A stretch of DNA of 64,000 nt from Paratinospora sagittata (lineage: Eukaryota; Streptophyta; Magnoliopsida; Ranunculales; Menispermaceae): positions 1 through 64,000 of the forward strand of contig JAYMFD010003483.1 in assembly GCA_035771175.1 (NCBI GenBank), written 5' to 3'. Under the pieces are notes generated by a model. The model saw only the letters and a list, made by a program, of their open reading frames with translations. It did no database searches and was not told the origin of the DNA. Of this stretch, positions 37,641-50,712 are shown in pieces. Made by a program: the position numbers and the translations under genes. Position 1 is the stretch's first letter, and every line of letters starts with the position of its first letter.

Positions 37641-40600
37641 AATCTCAAATTTTGGTTTAAATGAAATAAATTTACTTAGAAAATGTGTTTGAGGCAATCG
37701 CGACCAATCCACCGTATTGCTTTCTCGCCCAACTCTTTGTGCGAGTCCCAATATCCTTCTAGGAACCCCAGGAATAGATGGATCTCCGTTCCTATATCCA
37801 GCTGAATTTTTGACCTCCAAATCTAAAATTTTGGTTTAAATGAACTAAATTTACTTAGAAAATGTGTTTGAGGCAATCCAGACCAATCCACCGGATTGCT
37901 TTATCCACCTACTCTTTGAGCGAGTCCCAATATCCTTCTAGCAACCCTAGAATAGATGGAACTCCGTTCCAATATCCCGATGAGTTTTTGACCCGTAAAT
38001 ATCAAATTTTGATTTAAATGAACTAAATTTACTTAGAAAATGTGTTTGAAGCAATCGCGACCAATCCACCGGATTGCTTTCTCCACCTACTCTTTGAGTG
38101 AGTCCCAATATCCTTCTAGGAAACCTCGGAATAGATGGAACTCTGTTCCAATATCCCGATGAATTTTTGACCCCCAAACCAAAAGGTTTATTTATTGAAC
38201 TAAAATGGCTTAGAAAATGCGTTTAAGGAAAAAATAACCAGTCTACTTGGCTTTTTTCTGCCATCAAACATTGTGCAAGTCCCAATATCCTTCCAGCAAC
38301 CCCCGAAATAGATGGAACTCCGTCCCAATATCCCGGTGAATTTTTGACCCCCAAATCTAAAGTTTTGGGTTTAAATGAACTAAATTTACTTAGAAAATGT
38401 GTTTGAGGCAATCGCGACCAATCCACCCGATTGCTTTCTCCACCTACTCTTTGAGCGAGTCCCAATATCCTTCTAGCAACCCCCAGAATAGATGGAACTC
38501 CGTTCCAATATCGCAATGATTTTATGTCCTCTAAATCTCAAATTTTGGTTTAAATGAAATAAATTTACTTAGAAAATGTGTTTGAGGCAATCGCGACCAA
38601 TCCACCGTATTGCTTTCTCGCCCAACTCTTTGTGCGAGTCCCAATATCCTTCTAGCAACCACCAGAATAGATGGAACTCCGTTCCAATATCCCGGTGAAT
38701 TTTTGACCCCCAAATCTAAAATTTTGGTTTAAATGAACTAAATTTACTTAGAAAACTTGTTTGAGGCAATCCCGACTTATCCACCGGATTGATTTCTCCA
38801 CCAACTCCTTGAGCGAGTCCCAATATCCTTCAAGCAAACCCCAGAATAGATGGAACTCCGTCCCAATATCCCGGTGAATTTTTGACCCCCAAATCTAAAA
38901 TTTTTGTTTAAATGAAATAAATTTACTTAAAAAATGTGTTTGAGGCAATCGCAACCAATCCACCTGATTGCTTTCTCCACCTACTCTTTGAGCGAGTCCC
39001 AATATCCTTCTAGCAACCCCCTGAATAGATGGAACTCCATTCCAATATCCTGATAATTTTTTGTCCCCCAAATATCAAATTTTGGTTTTAATGAACTAAA
39101 TTTACTTAGAAGATGTGTTCGAAGCAATCGCGACGAATCCACCGGATTGCTTTCTCACCCAACTCTTTGAACCAGTCCCAATATCCTTCCAGCAACCCCC
39201 GAAATAGATGGAACTCCGTTCCGATATCCCGGTGAATTTTTGACCCCCAAATCTAAAGTTTTGGGTTTAAATGAACTAAATTTACTTAGAAAATGTGTTT
39301 GAGGTAATCGCGACCAATCCACCGGATTGCTTTCTCCACCTACTCTTTGAGCGAGTCCCAATATCCTTCTAGCAACCCCTAGAATAGATGGAACTCCGTT
39401 CCAATATCCCGATGAGTTTTTGACCCCTAAATCTCAAATTTTTATTTAAATGAACTTAATTTACTTAAAAAATATGTTTGATGCAATCGCGACCAATCCA
39501 CCAGGTTGCTTTCTCCACTTACTCTTTGAGCGAGTCCCAATATCCTTCTAGCAACCCCAAGAATAGATGGAACTCCGTTCCAATATCCCAATGAATTTAT
39601 GTCCCCTAAATCTCAAATTTTGGTTTAAATGAACTAAATTTACTTAGAAAATGTGTTTGAGGCAATCGCGACCAATCCACCGTATTGCTTTCTCCCCCAA
39701 CTCTTTGAGCCAGTCCCAATATCTTTCTAGGAACCCCCAGAATAGATGGAACTCCGTTCCAATATCCCAATGAATTTATGTCCCCTAAATCTCAAATTTT
39801 GGTTTAAATGAACTAAATTTACTTAGAAAATGTGTTTGAGGCAATCGCGACCAATCCACCGTATTGCTTTCTCCACCTACTCTTTGAGCGAGTCCCAATA
39901 TCCTTCTAGGAACCCCAGGAATAGATGGAACTCCGTTCCTATATCCAGCTGAATTTTTGACCTCCAAATCTAAAATTTTGGTTTAAATGAACTAAATTTA
40001 CTTAGAAAATGTGTTTGAGGCAATCGAGACCAATCCACCGGATTGCTTTATCCACCTACTCTTTGAGCGAGTCCCAAAATCCTTCTAGCAACCCTAGAAT
40101 AGATGGAACTCCGTTCCAATATCCCGATGAGTTTTTGACCCCTAAATCTCAAATTTTTATTTAAATGAACTTAATTTACTTAAAAAATATGTTTGATGCA
40201 ATCGCGACCAATCCACCAGGTTGCTTTCTCCACTTACTCTTTGAGCGAGTCCCAATATCCTTCTAGCAACCCCCAGAATAGATGGAACTCCGTTCCAATA
40301 TCCCAATGAATTTATGTCCCCTAAATCTCAAATTTTGGTTTAAATGAACTAAATTTACTTAGAAAATGTGTTTGAGGCAATCGCGACCAATCCACCGTAT
40401 TGCTTTCTCCCCCAACTCTTTGAGCCAGTCCCAATATCTTTCTAGGAACCCCCAGAATAGATGGAACTCCGTTCCAATATCCCAATGAATTTATGTCCCC
40501 TAAATCTCAAATTTTGGTTTAAATGAACTAAATTTACTTAGAAAATGTGTTTGAGGCAATCGCGACCAATCCACCGTATTGCTTTCTCCACCTACTCTTT

Positions 40601-40680
40601 GAGCGAGTCCCAATATCCTTCTAGCAACCCCCAGAATAGATGGAACTCCGTTCCAATATCGCAATGATTTTATGTCCTCT
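37641..40680. repeat. 17-mer HOR variant, copy 2 (3,041 bp)
   Basis: Tandem copy of 34600-37640. Private features such as GGCAATCCAGACC (37,874), CAACCCCAAGAATAG (39,553) and both chimeric monomers (about 39,386 and 39,900) recur at exactly +3041. I saw no difference at the places compared. The crossover lies in the shared CTCGCCCAACTC monomer, since flanking variants differ only outside it. Confidence 0.85.
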
Positions 40681-42111
40681 AAATCTCAAATTTTGGTTTA
40701 AATGAAATAAATTTACTTAGAAAATGTGTTTGAGGCAATCGCGACCAATCCACCGTATTGCTTTCTCGCCCAACTCTTTGTGCGAGTCCCAATATCCTTC
40801 TAGCAACCACCAGAATAGATGGAACTCCGTTCCAATATCCCGGTGAATTTTTGACCCCCAAATCTAAAATTTTGGTTTAAATGAACTAAATTTACTTAGA
40901 AAACTTGTTTGAGGCAATCCCGACTTATCCACCGGATTGATTTCTCCACCAACTCCTTGAGCGAGTCCCAATATCCTTCAAGCAAACCCCAGAATAGATG
41001 GAACTCCGTCCCAATATCCCGGTGAATTTTTGACGCCCAAATCTAAAATTTTGTTTAAATAAAATAAATTTACTTAAAAAATGTGTTTGAGGCAATCGCA
41101 ACCAAACCACCTGATTGCTTTCTCCACCTACTCTTTGAGCGAGTCCCAATATCCTTCTAGCAACCCCCTGAATAGATGGAACTCCATTCCAATATCCTGA
41201 TAAATTTTTGTCCCCCAAATATCAAATTTTGGTTTTAATGAACTAAATTTACTTAGAAGATGTGTTCGAAGCAATCGCGACGAATCCACCGGATTGCTTT
41301 CTCACCCAATTCTTTGAGCCAGTCCCAATATCCTTCCAGCAACCCCCGAAATAGATGGAACTCCGTTCCGATATCCCGGTGAATTTTTGACCCCCAAATC
41401 TAAAGTTTTGGGTTTAAATGAACTAAATTTACTTAGAAAATGTGTTTGAGGTAATCGCGACCAATCCACCGGATTGCTTTCTCCACCTACTCTTTGAGCG
41501 AGTCCCAATATCCTTCTAGCAACCCCTAGAATAGATGGAACTCCATTCCAATATCGCAATGAATTTATGTCCCCTAAATCTCAAATTTTGGTTTAAATGA
41601 AATAAATTTACTTAGAAAATGTGTTTGAGGCAATCGCGACCAATCCACCGTATTGCTTTCTCGCCCAACTCTTTGTGCGAGTCCCAATATCCTTCTAGGA
41701 ACCCCAGGAATAGATGGATCTCCGTTCCTATATCCAGCTGAATTTTTGACCTCCAAATCTAAAATTTTGGTTTAAATGAACTAAATTTACTTAGAAAATG
41801 TGTTTGAGGCAATCCAGACCAATCCACCGGATTGCTTTATCCACCTACTCTTTGAGCGAGTCCCAATATCCTTCTAGCAACCCTAGAATAGATGGAACTC
41901 CGTTCCAATATCCCGATGAGTTTTTGACCCGTAAATATCAAATTTTGATTTAAATGAACTAAATTTACTTAGAAAATGTGTTTGAAGCAATCGCGACCAA
42001 TCCACCGGATTGCTTTCTCCACCTACTCTTTGAGTGAGTCCCAATATCCTTCTAGGAAACCTCGGAATAGATGGAACTCTGTTCCAATATCCCGATGAAT
42101 TTTTGACCCCC
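38176..42111. repeat. Marker-to-marker HOR interval, 22-mer (3,936 bp)
   Basis: Interval from the marker dyad at 38176 to that at 42112. Its length is 358 bp (two monomers) more than the standard 3,578. It includes the tail of the 17-mer duplication followed by a normal GACGCCCAAATC half-unit. Confidence 0.8.
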
Positions 42112-45100
42112 AAACCAAAAGGTTTATTTATTGAACTAAAATGGCTTAGAAAATGCGTTTAAGGAAAAAATAACCAGTCTACTTGGCTTTTTTCTGCCAT
42201 CAAACATTGTGCAAGTCCCAATATCCTTCCAGCAACCCCCGAAATAGATGGAACTCCGTCCCAATATCCCGGTGAATTTTTGACCCCCAAATCTAAAGTT
42301 TTGGGTTTAAATGAACTAAATTTACTTAGAAAATGTGTTTGAGGCAATCGCGACCAATCCACCCGATTGCTTTCTCCACCTACTCTTTGAGCGAGTCCCA
42401 ATATCCTTCTAGCAACCCCCAGAATAGATGGAACTCCGTTCCAATATCGCAATGATTTTATGTCCTCTAAATCTCAAATTTTGGTTTAAATGAAATAAAT
42501 TTACTTAGAAAATGTGTTTGAGGCAATCGCGACCAATCCACCGTATTGCTTTCTCGCCCAACTCTTTGTGCGAGTCCCAATATCCTTCTAGCAACCACCA
42601 GAATAGATGGAACTCCGTTCCAATATCCCGGTGAATTTTTGACCCCCAAATCTAAAATTTTGGTTTAAATGAACTAAATTTACTTAGAAAACTTGTTTGA
42701 GGCAATCCCGACTTATCCACCGGATTGATTTCTCCACCAACTCCTTGAGCGAGTCCCAATATCCTTCAAGCAAACCCCAGAATAGATGGAACTCCGTCCC
42801 AATATCCCGGTGAATTTTTGACCCCCAAATCTAAAATTTTTGTTTAAATGAAATAAATTTACTTAAAAAATGTGTTTGAGGCAATCGCAACCAATCCACC
42901 TGATTGCTTTCTCCACCTACTCTTTGAGCGAGTCCCAATATCCTTCTAGCAACCCCCTGAATAGATGGAACTCCATTCCAATATCCTGATAATTTTTTGT
43001 CCCCCAAATATCAAATTTTGGTTTTAATGAACTAAATTTACTTAGAAGATGTGTTCGAAGCAATCGCGACGAATCCACCGGATTGCTTTCTCACCCAACT
43101 CTTTGAACCAGTCCCAATATCCTTCCAGCAACCCCCGAAATAGATGGAACTCCGTTCCGATATCCCGGTGAATTTTTGACCCCCAAATCTAAAGTTTTGG
43201 GTTTAAATGAACTAAATTTACTTAGAAAATGTGTTTGAGGTAATCGCGACCAATCCACCGGATTGCTTTCTCCACCTACTCTTTGAGCGAGTCCCAATAT
43301 CCTTCTAGCAACCCCTAGAATAGATGGAACTCCATTCCAATATCGCAATGAATTTATGTCCCCTAAATCTCAAATTTTGGTTTAAATGAAATAAATTTAC
43401 TTCGAAAATGTGTTTGAGGCAATCGCGACCAATCCACCCGATTGCTTTCTCGCCCAACTCTTTGTGCGAGTCCCAATATCCTTCTAGGAACCCCAGGAAT
43501 AGATGGAACTCCGTTCCTATATCCAGCTGAATTTTTGACCTCCAAATCTAAAATTTTGGTTTAAATGAACTAAATTTACTTAGAAAATGTGTTTGAGGCA
43601 ATCGAGACCAATCCACCGGATTGCTTTATCCACCTACTCTTTGAGCGAGTCCCAAAATCCTTCTAGCAACCCTAGAATAGATGGAACTCCGTTCCAATAT
43701 CCCGATGAGTTTTTGACCCCTAAATCTCAAATTTTTATTTAAATGAACTTAATTTACTTAAAAAATATGTTTGATGCAATCGCGACCAATCCACCAGGTT
43801 GCTTTCTCCACTTACTCTTTGAGCGAGTCCCAATATCCTTCTAGCAACCCCCAGAATAGATGGAACTCCGTTCCAATATCCCAATGAATTTATGTCCCCT
43901 AAATCTCAAATTTTGGTTTAAATGAACTAAATTTACTTAGAAAATGTGTTTGAGGCAATCGCGACCAATCCACCGTATTGCTTTCTCCCCCAACTCTTTG
44001 AGCCAGTCCCAATATCTTTCTAGGAACCCCCAGAATAGATGGAACTCCGTTCCAATATCCCAATGAATTTATGTCCCCTAAATCTCAAATTTTGGTTTAA
44101 ATGAACTAAATTTACTTAGAAAATGTGTTTGAGGCAATCGCGACCAATCCACCGTATTGCTTTCTCCACCTACTCTTTGAGCGAGTCCCAATATCCTTCT
44201 AGCAACCCCCAGAATAGATGGAACTCCGTTCCAATATCGCAATGATTTTATGTCCTCTAAATCTCAAATTTTGGTTTAAATGAAATAAATTTACTTAGAA
44301 AATGTGTTTGAGGCAATCGCGACCAATCCACCGTATTGCTTTCTCGCCCAACTCTTTGTGCGAGTCCCAATATCCTTCTAGCAACCACCAGAATAGATGG
44401 AACTCCGTTCCAATATCCCGGTGAATTTTTGACCCCCAAATCTAAAATTTTGGTTTAAATGAACTAAATTTACTTAGAAAACTTGTTTGAGGCAATCCCG
44501 ACTTATCCACCGGATTGATTTCTCCACCAACTCCTTGAGCGAGTCCCAATATCCTTCAAGCAAACCCCAGAATAGATGGAACTCCGTCCCAATATCCCGG
44601 TGAATTTTTGACGCCCAAATCTAAAATTTTGTTTAAATAAAATAAATTTACTTAAAAAATGTGTTTGAGGCAATCGCAACCAAACCACCTGATTGCTTTC
44701 TCCACCTACTCTTTGAGCGAGTCCCAATATCCTTCTAGCAACCCCCTGAATAGATGGAACTCCATTCCAATATCCTGATAAATTTTTGTCCCCCAAATAT
44801 CAAATTTTGGTTTTAATGAACTAAATTTACTTAGAAGATGTGTTCGAAGCAATCGCGACGAATCCACCGGATTGCTTTCTCACCCAACTCTTTGAGCCAG
44901 TCCCAATATCCTTCCAGCAACCCCCGAAATAGATGGAACTCCGTTCCGATATCCCGGTGAATTTTTGACCCCCAAATCTAAAGTTTTGGGTTTAAATGAA
45001 CTAAATTTACTTAGAAAATGTGTTTGAGGTAATCGCGACCAATCCACCGGATTGCTTTCTCCACCTACTCTTTGAGCGAGTCCCAATATCCTTCTAGCAA

Positions 45101-45689
45101 CCCCTAGAATAGATGGAACTCCATTCCAATATCGCAATGAATTTATGTCCCCTAAATCTCAAATTTTGGTTTAAATGAAATAAATTTACTTAGAAAATGT
45201 GTTTGAGGCAATCGCGACCAATCCACCGGATTGCTTTCTCGCCCAACTCTTTGTGCGAGTCCCAATATCCTTCTAGGAACCCCAGGAATAGATGGATCTC
45301 CGTTCCTATATCCAGCTGAATTTTTGACCTCCAAATCTAAAATTTTGGTTTAAATGAACTAAATTTACTTAGAAAATGTGTTTGAGGCAATCCAGACCAA
45401 TCCACCGGATTGCTTTATCCACCTACTCTTTGAGCGAGTCCCAATATCCTTCTAGCAACCCTAGAATAGATGGAACTCCGTTCCAATATCCCGATGAGTT
45501 TTTGACCCGTAAATATCAAATTTTGATTTAAATGAACTAAATTTACTTAGAAAATGTGTTTGAAGCAATCGCGACCAATCCACCGGATTGCTTTCTCCAC
45601 CTACTCTTTGAGTGAGTCCCAATATCCTTCTAGGAAACCTCGGAATAGATGGAACTCTGTTCCAATATCCCGATGAATTTTTGACCCCC
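42112..45689. repeat. Standard 20-mer HOR unit (3,578 bp)
   Basis: Marker-to-marker interval of exactly 3,578 bp, containing one marker-bearing and one GACGCCCAAATC-bearing 10-mer half. The following unit repeats it with few changes: for example 47,376 has GGTTACTTTC where 43,798 has GGTTGCTTTC, and 46,774 has TTTTCGG for TTTTGGG. Confidence 0.85.
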
Positions 45690-48600
45690 AAACCAAAAGG
45701 TTTATTTATTGAACTAAAATGGCTTAGAAAATGCGTTTAAGGAAAAAATAACCAGTCTACTTGGCTTTTTTCTGCCATCAAACATTGTGCAAGTCCCAAT
45801 ATCCTTCCAGCAACCCCCGAAATAGATGGAACTCCGTCCCAATATCCCGGTGAATTTTTGACCCCCAAATCTAAAGTTTTGGGTTTAAATGAACTAAATT
45901 TACTTAGAAAATGTGTTTGAGGCAATCGCGACCAATCCACCCGATTGCTTTCTCCACCTACTCTTTGAGCGAGTCCCAATATCCTTCTAGCAACCCCCAG
46001 AATAGATGGAACTCCGTTCCAATATCGCAATGATTTTATGTCCTCTAAATCTCAAATTTTGGTTTAAATGAAATAAATTTACTTAGAAAATGTGTTTGAG
46101 GCAATCGCGACCAATCCACCGTATTGCTTTCTCGCCCAACTCTTTGTGCGAGTCCCAATATCCTTCTAGCAACCACCAGAATAGATGGAACTCCGTTCCA
46201 ATATCCCGGTGAATTTTTGACCCCCAAATCTAAAATTTTGGTTTAAATGAACTAAATTTACTTAGAAAACTTGTTTGAGGCAATCCCGACTTATCCACCG
46301 GATTGATTTCTCCACCAACTCCTTGAGCGAGTCCCAATATCCTTCAAGCAAACCCCAGAATAGATGGAACTCCGTCCCAATATCCCGGTGAATTTTTGAC
46401 CCCCAAATCTAAAATTTTTGTTTAAATGAAATAAATTTACTTAAAAAATGTGTTTGAGGCAATCGCAACCAATCCACCTGATTGCTTTCTCCACCTACTC
46501 TTTGAGCGAGTCCCAATATCCTTCTAGCAACCCCCTGAATAGATGGAACTCCATTCCAATATCCTGATAATTTTTTGTCCCCCAAATATCAAATTTTGGT
46601 TTTAATGAACTAAATTTACTTAGAAGATGTGTTCGAAGCAATCGCGACGAATCCACCGGATTGCTTTCTCACCCAACTCTTTGAACCAGTCCCAATATCC
46701 TTCCAGCAACCCCCGAAATAGATGGAACTCCGTTCCGATATCCCGGTGAATTTTTGACCCCCAAATCTAAAGTTTTCGGTTTAAATGAACTAAATTTACT
46801 TAGAAAATGTGTTTGAGGTAATCGCGACCAATCCACCGGATTGCTTTCTCCACCTACTCTTTGAGCGAGTCCCAATATCCTTCTAGCAACCCCTAGAATA
46901 GATGGAACTCCATTCCAATATCGCAATGAATTTATGTCCCCTAAATCTCAAATTTTGGTTTAAATGAAATAAATTTACTTCGAAAATGTGTTTGAGGCAA
47001 TCGCGACCAATCCACCCGATTGCTTTCTCGCCCAACTCTTTGTGCGAGTCCCAATATCCTTCTAGGAACCCCAGGAATAGATGGAACTCCGTTCCTATAT
47101 CCAGGTGAATTTTTGACCTCCAAATCTAAAATTTTGGTTTAAATGAACTAAATTTACTTAGAAAATGTGTTTGAGGCAATCGAGACCAATCCACCGGATT
47201 GCTTTATCCACCTACTCTTTGAGCGAGTCCCAAAATCCTTCTAGCAACCCTAGAATAGATGGAACTCCGTTCCAATATCCCGATGAGTTTTTGACCCCTA
47301 AATCTCAAATTTTTATTTAAATGAACTTAATTTACTTAAAAAATATGTTTGATGCAATCGCGACCAATCCACCAGGTTACTTTCTCCACCTACTCTTTGA
47401 GCGAGTCCCAATATCCTTCTAGCAACCCCCAGAATAGATGGAACTCCGTTCCAATATCCCAATGAATTTATGTCCCCTAAATCTCAAATTTTGGTTTAAA
47501 TGAACTAAATTTACTTAGAAAATGTGTTTGAGGCAATCGCGACCAATCCACCGTATTGCTTTCTCCCCCAACTCTTTGAGCCAGTCCCAATATCTTTCTA
47601 GGAACCCCCAGAATAGATGGAACTCCGTTCCAATATCCCAATGAATTTATGTCCCCTAAATCTCAAATTTTGGTTTAAATGAACTAAATTTACTTAGAAA
47701 ATGTGTTTGAGGCAATCGCGACCAATCCACCGTATTGCTTTCTCCACCTACTCTTTGAGCGAGTCCCAATATCCTTCTAGCAACCCCCAGAATAGATGGA
47801 ACTCCGTTCCAATATCGCAATGATTTTATGTCCTCTAAATCTCAAATTTTGGTTTAAATGAAATAAATTTACTTAGAAAATGTGTTTGAGGCAATCGCGA
47901 CCAATCCACCGTATTGCTTTCTCGCCCAACTCTTTGTGCGAGTCCCAATATCCTTCTAGCAACCACCAGAATAGATGGAACTCCGTTCCAATATCCCGGT
48001 GAATTTTTTACCCCCAAATCTAAAATTTTGGTTTAAATGAACTAAATTTACTTAGAAAACTTGTTTGAGGCAATCCCGACTTATCCACCGGATTGATTTC
48101 TCCACCAACTCCTTGAGCGAGTCCCAATATCCTTCAAGCAAACCCCAGAATAGATGGAACTCCGTCCCAATATCCCGGTGAATTTTTGACGCCCAAATCT
48201 AAAATTTTGTTTAAATAAAATAAATTTACTTAAAAAATGTGTTTGAGGCAATCGCAACCAAACCACCTGATTGCTTTCTCCACCTACTCTTTGAGCGAGT
48301 CCCAATATCCTTCTAGCAACCCCCTGAATAGATGGAACTCCATTCCAATATCCTGATAAATTTTTGTCCCCCAAATATCAAATTTTGGTTTTAATGAACT
48401 AAATTTACTTAGAAGATGTGTTCGAAGCAATCGCGACGAATCCACCGGATTGCTTTCTCACCCAACTCTTTGAGCCAGTCCCAATATCCTTCCAGCAACC
48501 CCCGAAATAGATGGAACTCCGTTCCGATATCCCGGTGAATTTTTGACCCCCAAATCTAAAGTTTTGGGTTTAAATGAACTAAATTTACTTAGAAAATGTG

Positions 48601-48710
48601 TTTGAGGTAATCGCGACCAATCCACCGGATTGCTTTCTCCACCTACTCTTTGAGCGAGTCCCAATATCCTTCTAGCAACCCCTAGAATAGATGGAACTCC
48701 ATTCCAATAT
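45690..48710. repeat. Last core HOR unit, incomplete
   Basis: It follows the standard order from the marker (45690-45703) for about 3.0 kb. It then leaves the pattern near 48,710, before the position where the next marker would be expected (49,268). Confidence 0.8.
46212..46269. other. Helically phased A/T tracts in the AT-rich third
   Basis: Within one core monomer the tracts AATTTTT, AAAATTTT, TTTAAA, TAAATTTA and GAAAA are centred near 46215, 46235.5, 46244.5, 46256.5 and 46267. Their spacing is close to one or two helical turns (about 10.5 or 21 bp), which predicts intrinsic DNA curvature. The same arrangement recurs in almost every monomer. Curvature of this kind is known from other satellites and can position nucleosomes; here it is a prediction only. 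Confidence 0.6.
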
Positions 48711-50712
48711 CCCAATGAATTTATGTCCCCTAAATCTCAAATTTTGGTTTAAATGAACTAAATTTACTTAGAAAATGTGTTTGAGGCAATCGCGACCAAT
48801 CCACCGTATTGCTTTCTCCACCTACTCTTTGAGCGAGTCCCAATATCCTTCTAGCAACCCCCAGAATAGATGGAACTCCGTTCCAATATCGCAATGATTT
48901 TATGTCCTCTAAATCTCAAATTTTGGTTTAAATGAAATAAATTTACTTAGAAAATGTGTTTGAGGCAATCGCGACCAATCCACCGTATTGCTTTCTTGCC
49001 CAACTCTTTGTGCGAGTCCCAATATCCTTCTAGCAACCACCAGAATAGATGGAACTCCGTTCCACTATCCCGGTGAATTTTTGACCCCCAAATCTAAAAT
49101 TTTGGTTTAAATGAACTAAATTTACATAGAAAATGTATTTCAGGCAATCGCGACCAATCCACCCGATTGCTTTCTCCACCTACTCTTTGAGCGAGTCCCA
49201 ATATCCTTCTAGCAACCCCCAGAATAGATGGAACTCCGTTCCAATATCGCAATGATTTTATGTCCTCTAACTCTCAAATTTTGGTTTAAATGAAATAAAT
49301 TTACTTAGAAAATGTGTTTGAGGCAATCGCGACCAATCCACCGTATTGCTTTCTCGTCCAACTCTTTGTGCGAGTCCCAATATCCTTCTAGCAACCCCCA
49401 GAATAGATGGAACTCCGTTCCAATATCCCGGTGAATTTTTGACCCCCAAATCTAAAATTTTGGTTTAAATGAACTAAATTTACATAGAAAATGTATTTCA
49501 GGCAGTCGCGACCAATCCGCCGTATTGCTTTCTCCACCTACTCTTTTAGCGAGTCCCAATATCCTTCTAGCAACCACCAGAATAGGTGGAACTCCGTTCC
49601 AATATCCCGGTGAATTTTTGACCCCCAAATCTAGAATTTTTGTCTAAATGACTAAATTTACTTAGAAAATATGTTTCAGGCAGTCGCGACCAATGCACCG
49701 GATTGCTTTCTCCACCAACTTTTTGAGCGAGTCCCAATATCCTTCTAGCAACCCCTGAATAGATGGTACTCCGTTCCAATATTTCGATGAATTTTTGACT
49801 CCTAAATCTCAAATTTTTATTTAAATGAACTTAATTTACTTAAAAAATGTGTTTGATGCAATCGCGACCAATCCACCAGGTTGCTTTCTCCACCTACTCT
49901 TTGAGCGAGTCCCAATATCCTTCTAGCAACCCCCAGAATAGATGGAACTCCGTTCCAATATCCCAATGAATTTATGTCCCCTAAATCTCAAATTTTGGTT
50001 TAAATGAACTAAATTTACTTAGAAAATGTGTTTGAGGCAATCGCGGCCAATCCACCGGATTGCTTTCTCCACCTACTCTTTGAGCGAGTCCCAATATCCT
50101 TCTAGCAACCCCCTGAATAGATGGAACTAAATTCCAATATCCTGATAAATTTTTGTCCCCCAAATATCAAATTTTGGTTTTAATGAACTAAATTTACTTA
50201 GAAGATGTGTTCGAAGCAATCGCGACGAATCCACCGGATTGCTTTCTCACCCAACTCTTTGAGCCAGTCCCAATATCCTTCCAGCAACCCCCGAAATAGA
50301 TGGAACTCCGTTCCGATATCCCGGTAAATTTTTGACCCCCAAATCTAAAGTTTTGGGTTTAAATGAACTAAATTTACTTAGAAAATGTGTTTGAGGCAAT
50401 CGCGACCAATCCACCGGATTGCTTTCTCCACCTACTCTTTGAGCGAGTCCCAATATCCTTCTAGCAACCCCTAGAATAGATGGAACTCCATTCCAATATC
50501 GCAATGAATTTATGTCCCCTAAATCTCAAATTTTGGTTTAAATGAAATAAATTTACTTAGAAAATGTGTTTGAGGCAATCGCGACCAATCCACCGTATTG
50601 CTTTCTCGCCCAACTCTTTGTGCGAGTCCCAATATCCTTCTAGGAACCCCAGGAATAGATGGAACTCCGTTCCTATATCCAGCTGAATTTTTGACCTCCA
50701 AATCCAAAATTT
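48710..50712. repeat. Transition to the right domain
   Basis: Monomers with CGCAATGATTTTATGTCC occur twice (about 48,890 and 49,249), the second with CTAACTCTC, a variant typical of the right domain. The right copy of the core-flanking segment lies at 49,467-50,040. From about 50,160 the GAAGATGTGTTCGAAGC monomer and its neighbours resume the common order. Confidence 0.7.

Larger units (their letters stand above)
31500..48710. repeat. Core HOR block (20-mer, 3,578 bp)
   Basis: Homogeneous block in which monomer order repeats exactly. The AAAACTTG / CCCGACTTATCC monomer recurs at about 32131, 33921, 35709, 38750, 40898, 42687 and on, mostly 1,788-1,790 bp apart. True repetition of all variants needs 3,578 bp, because alternate 10-mer halves differ. 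One half has GACGCCCAAATC (about 34,055, 41,031, 44,611, 48,189). The other passes through the marker monomer (35,135, 38,176, 42,112, 45,690). The block ends near 48,710, where GCAATGAATTT becomes CCAATGAATTT. Confidence 0.85.
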
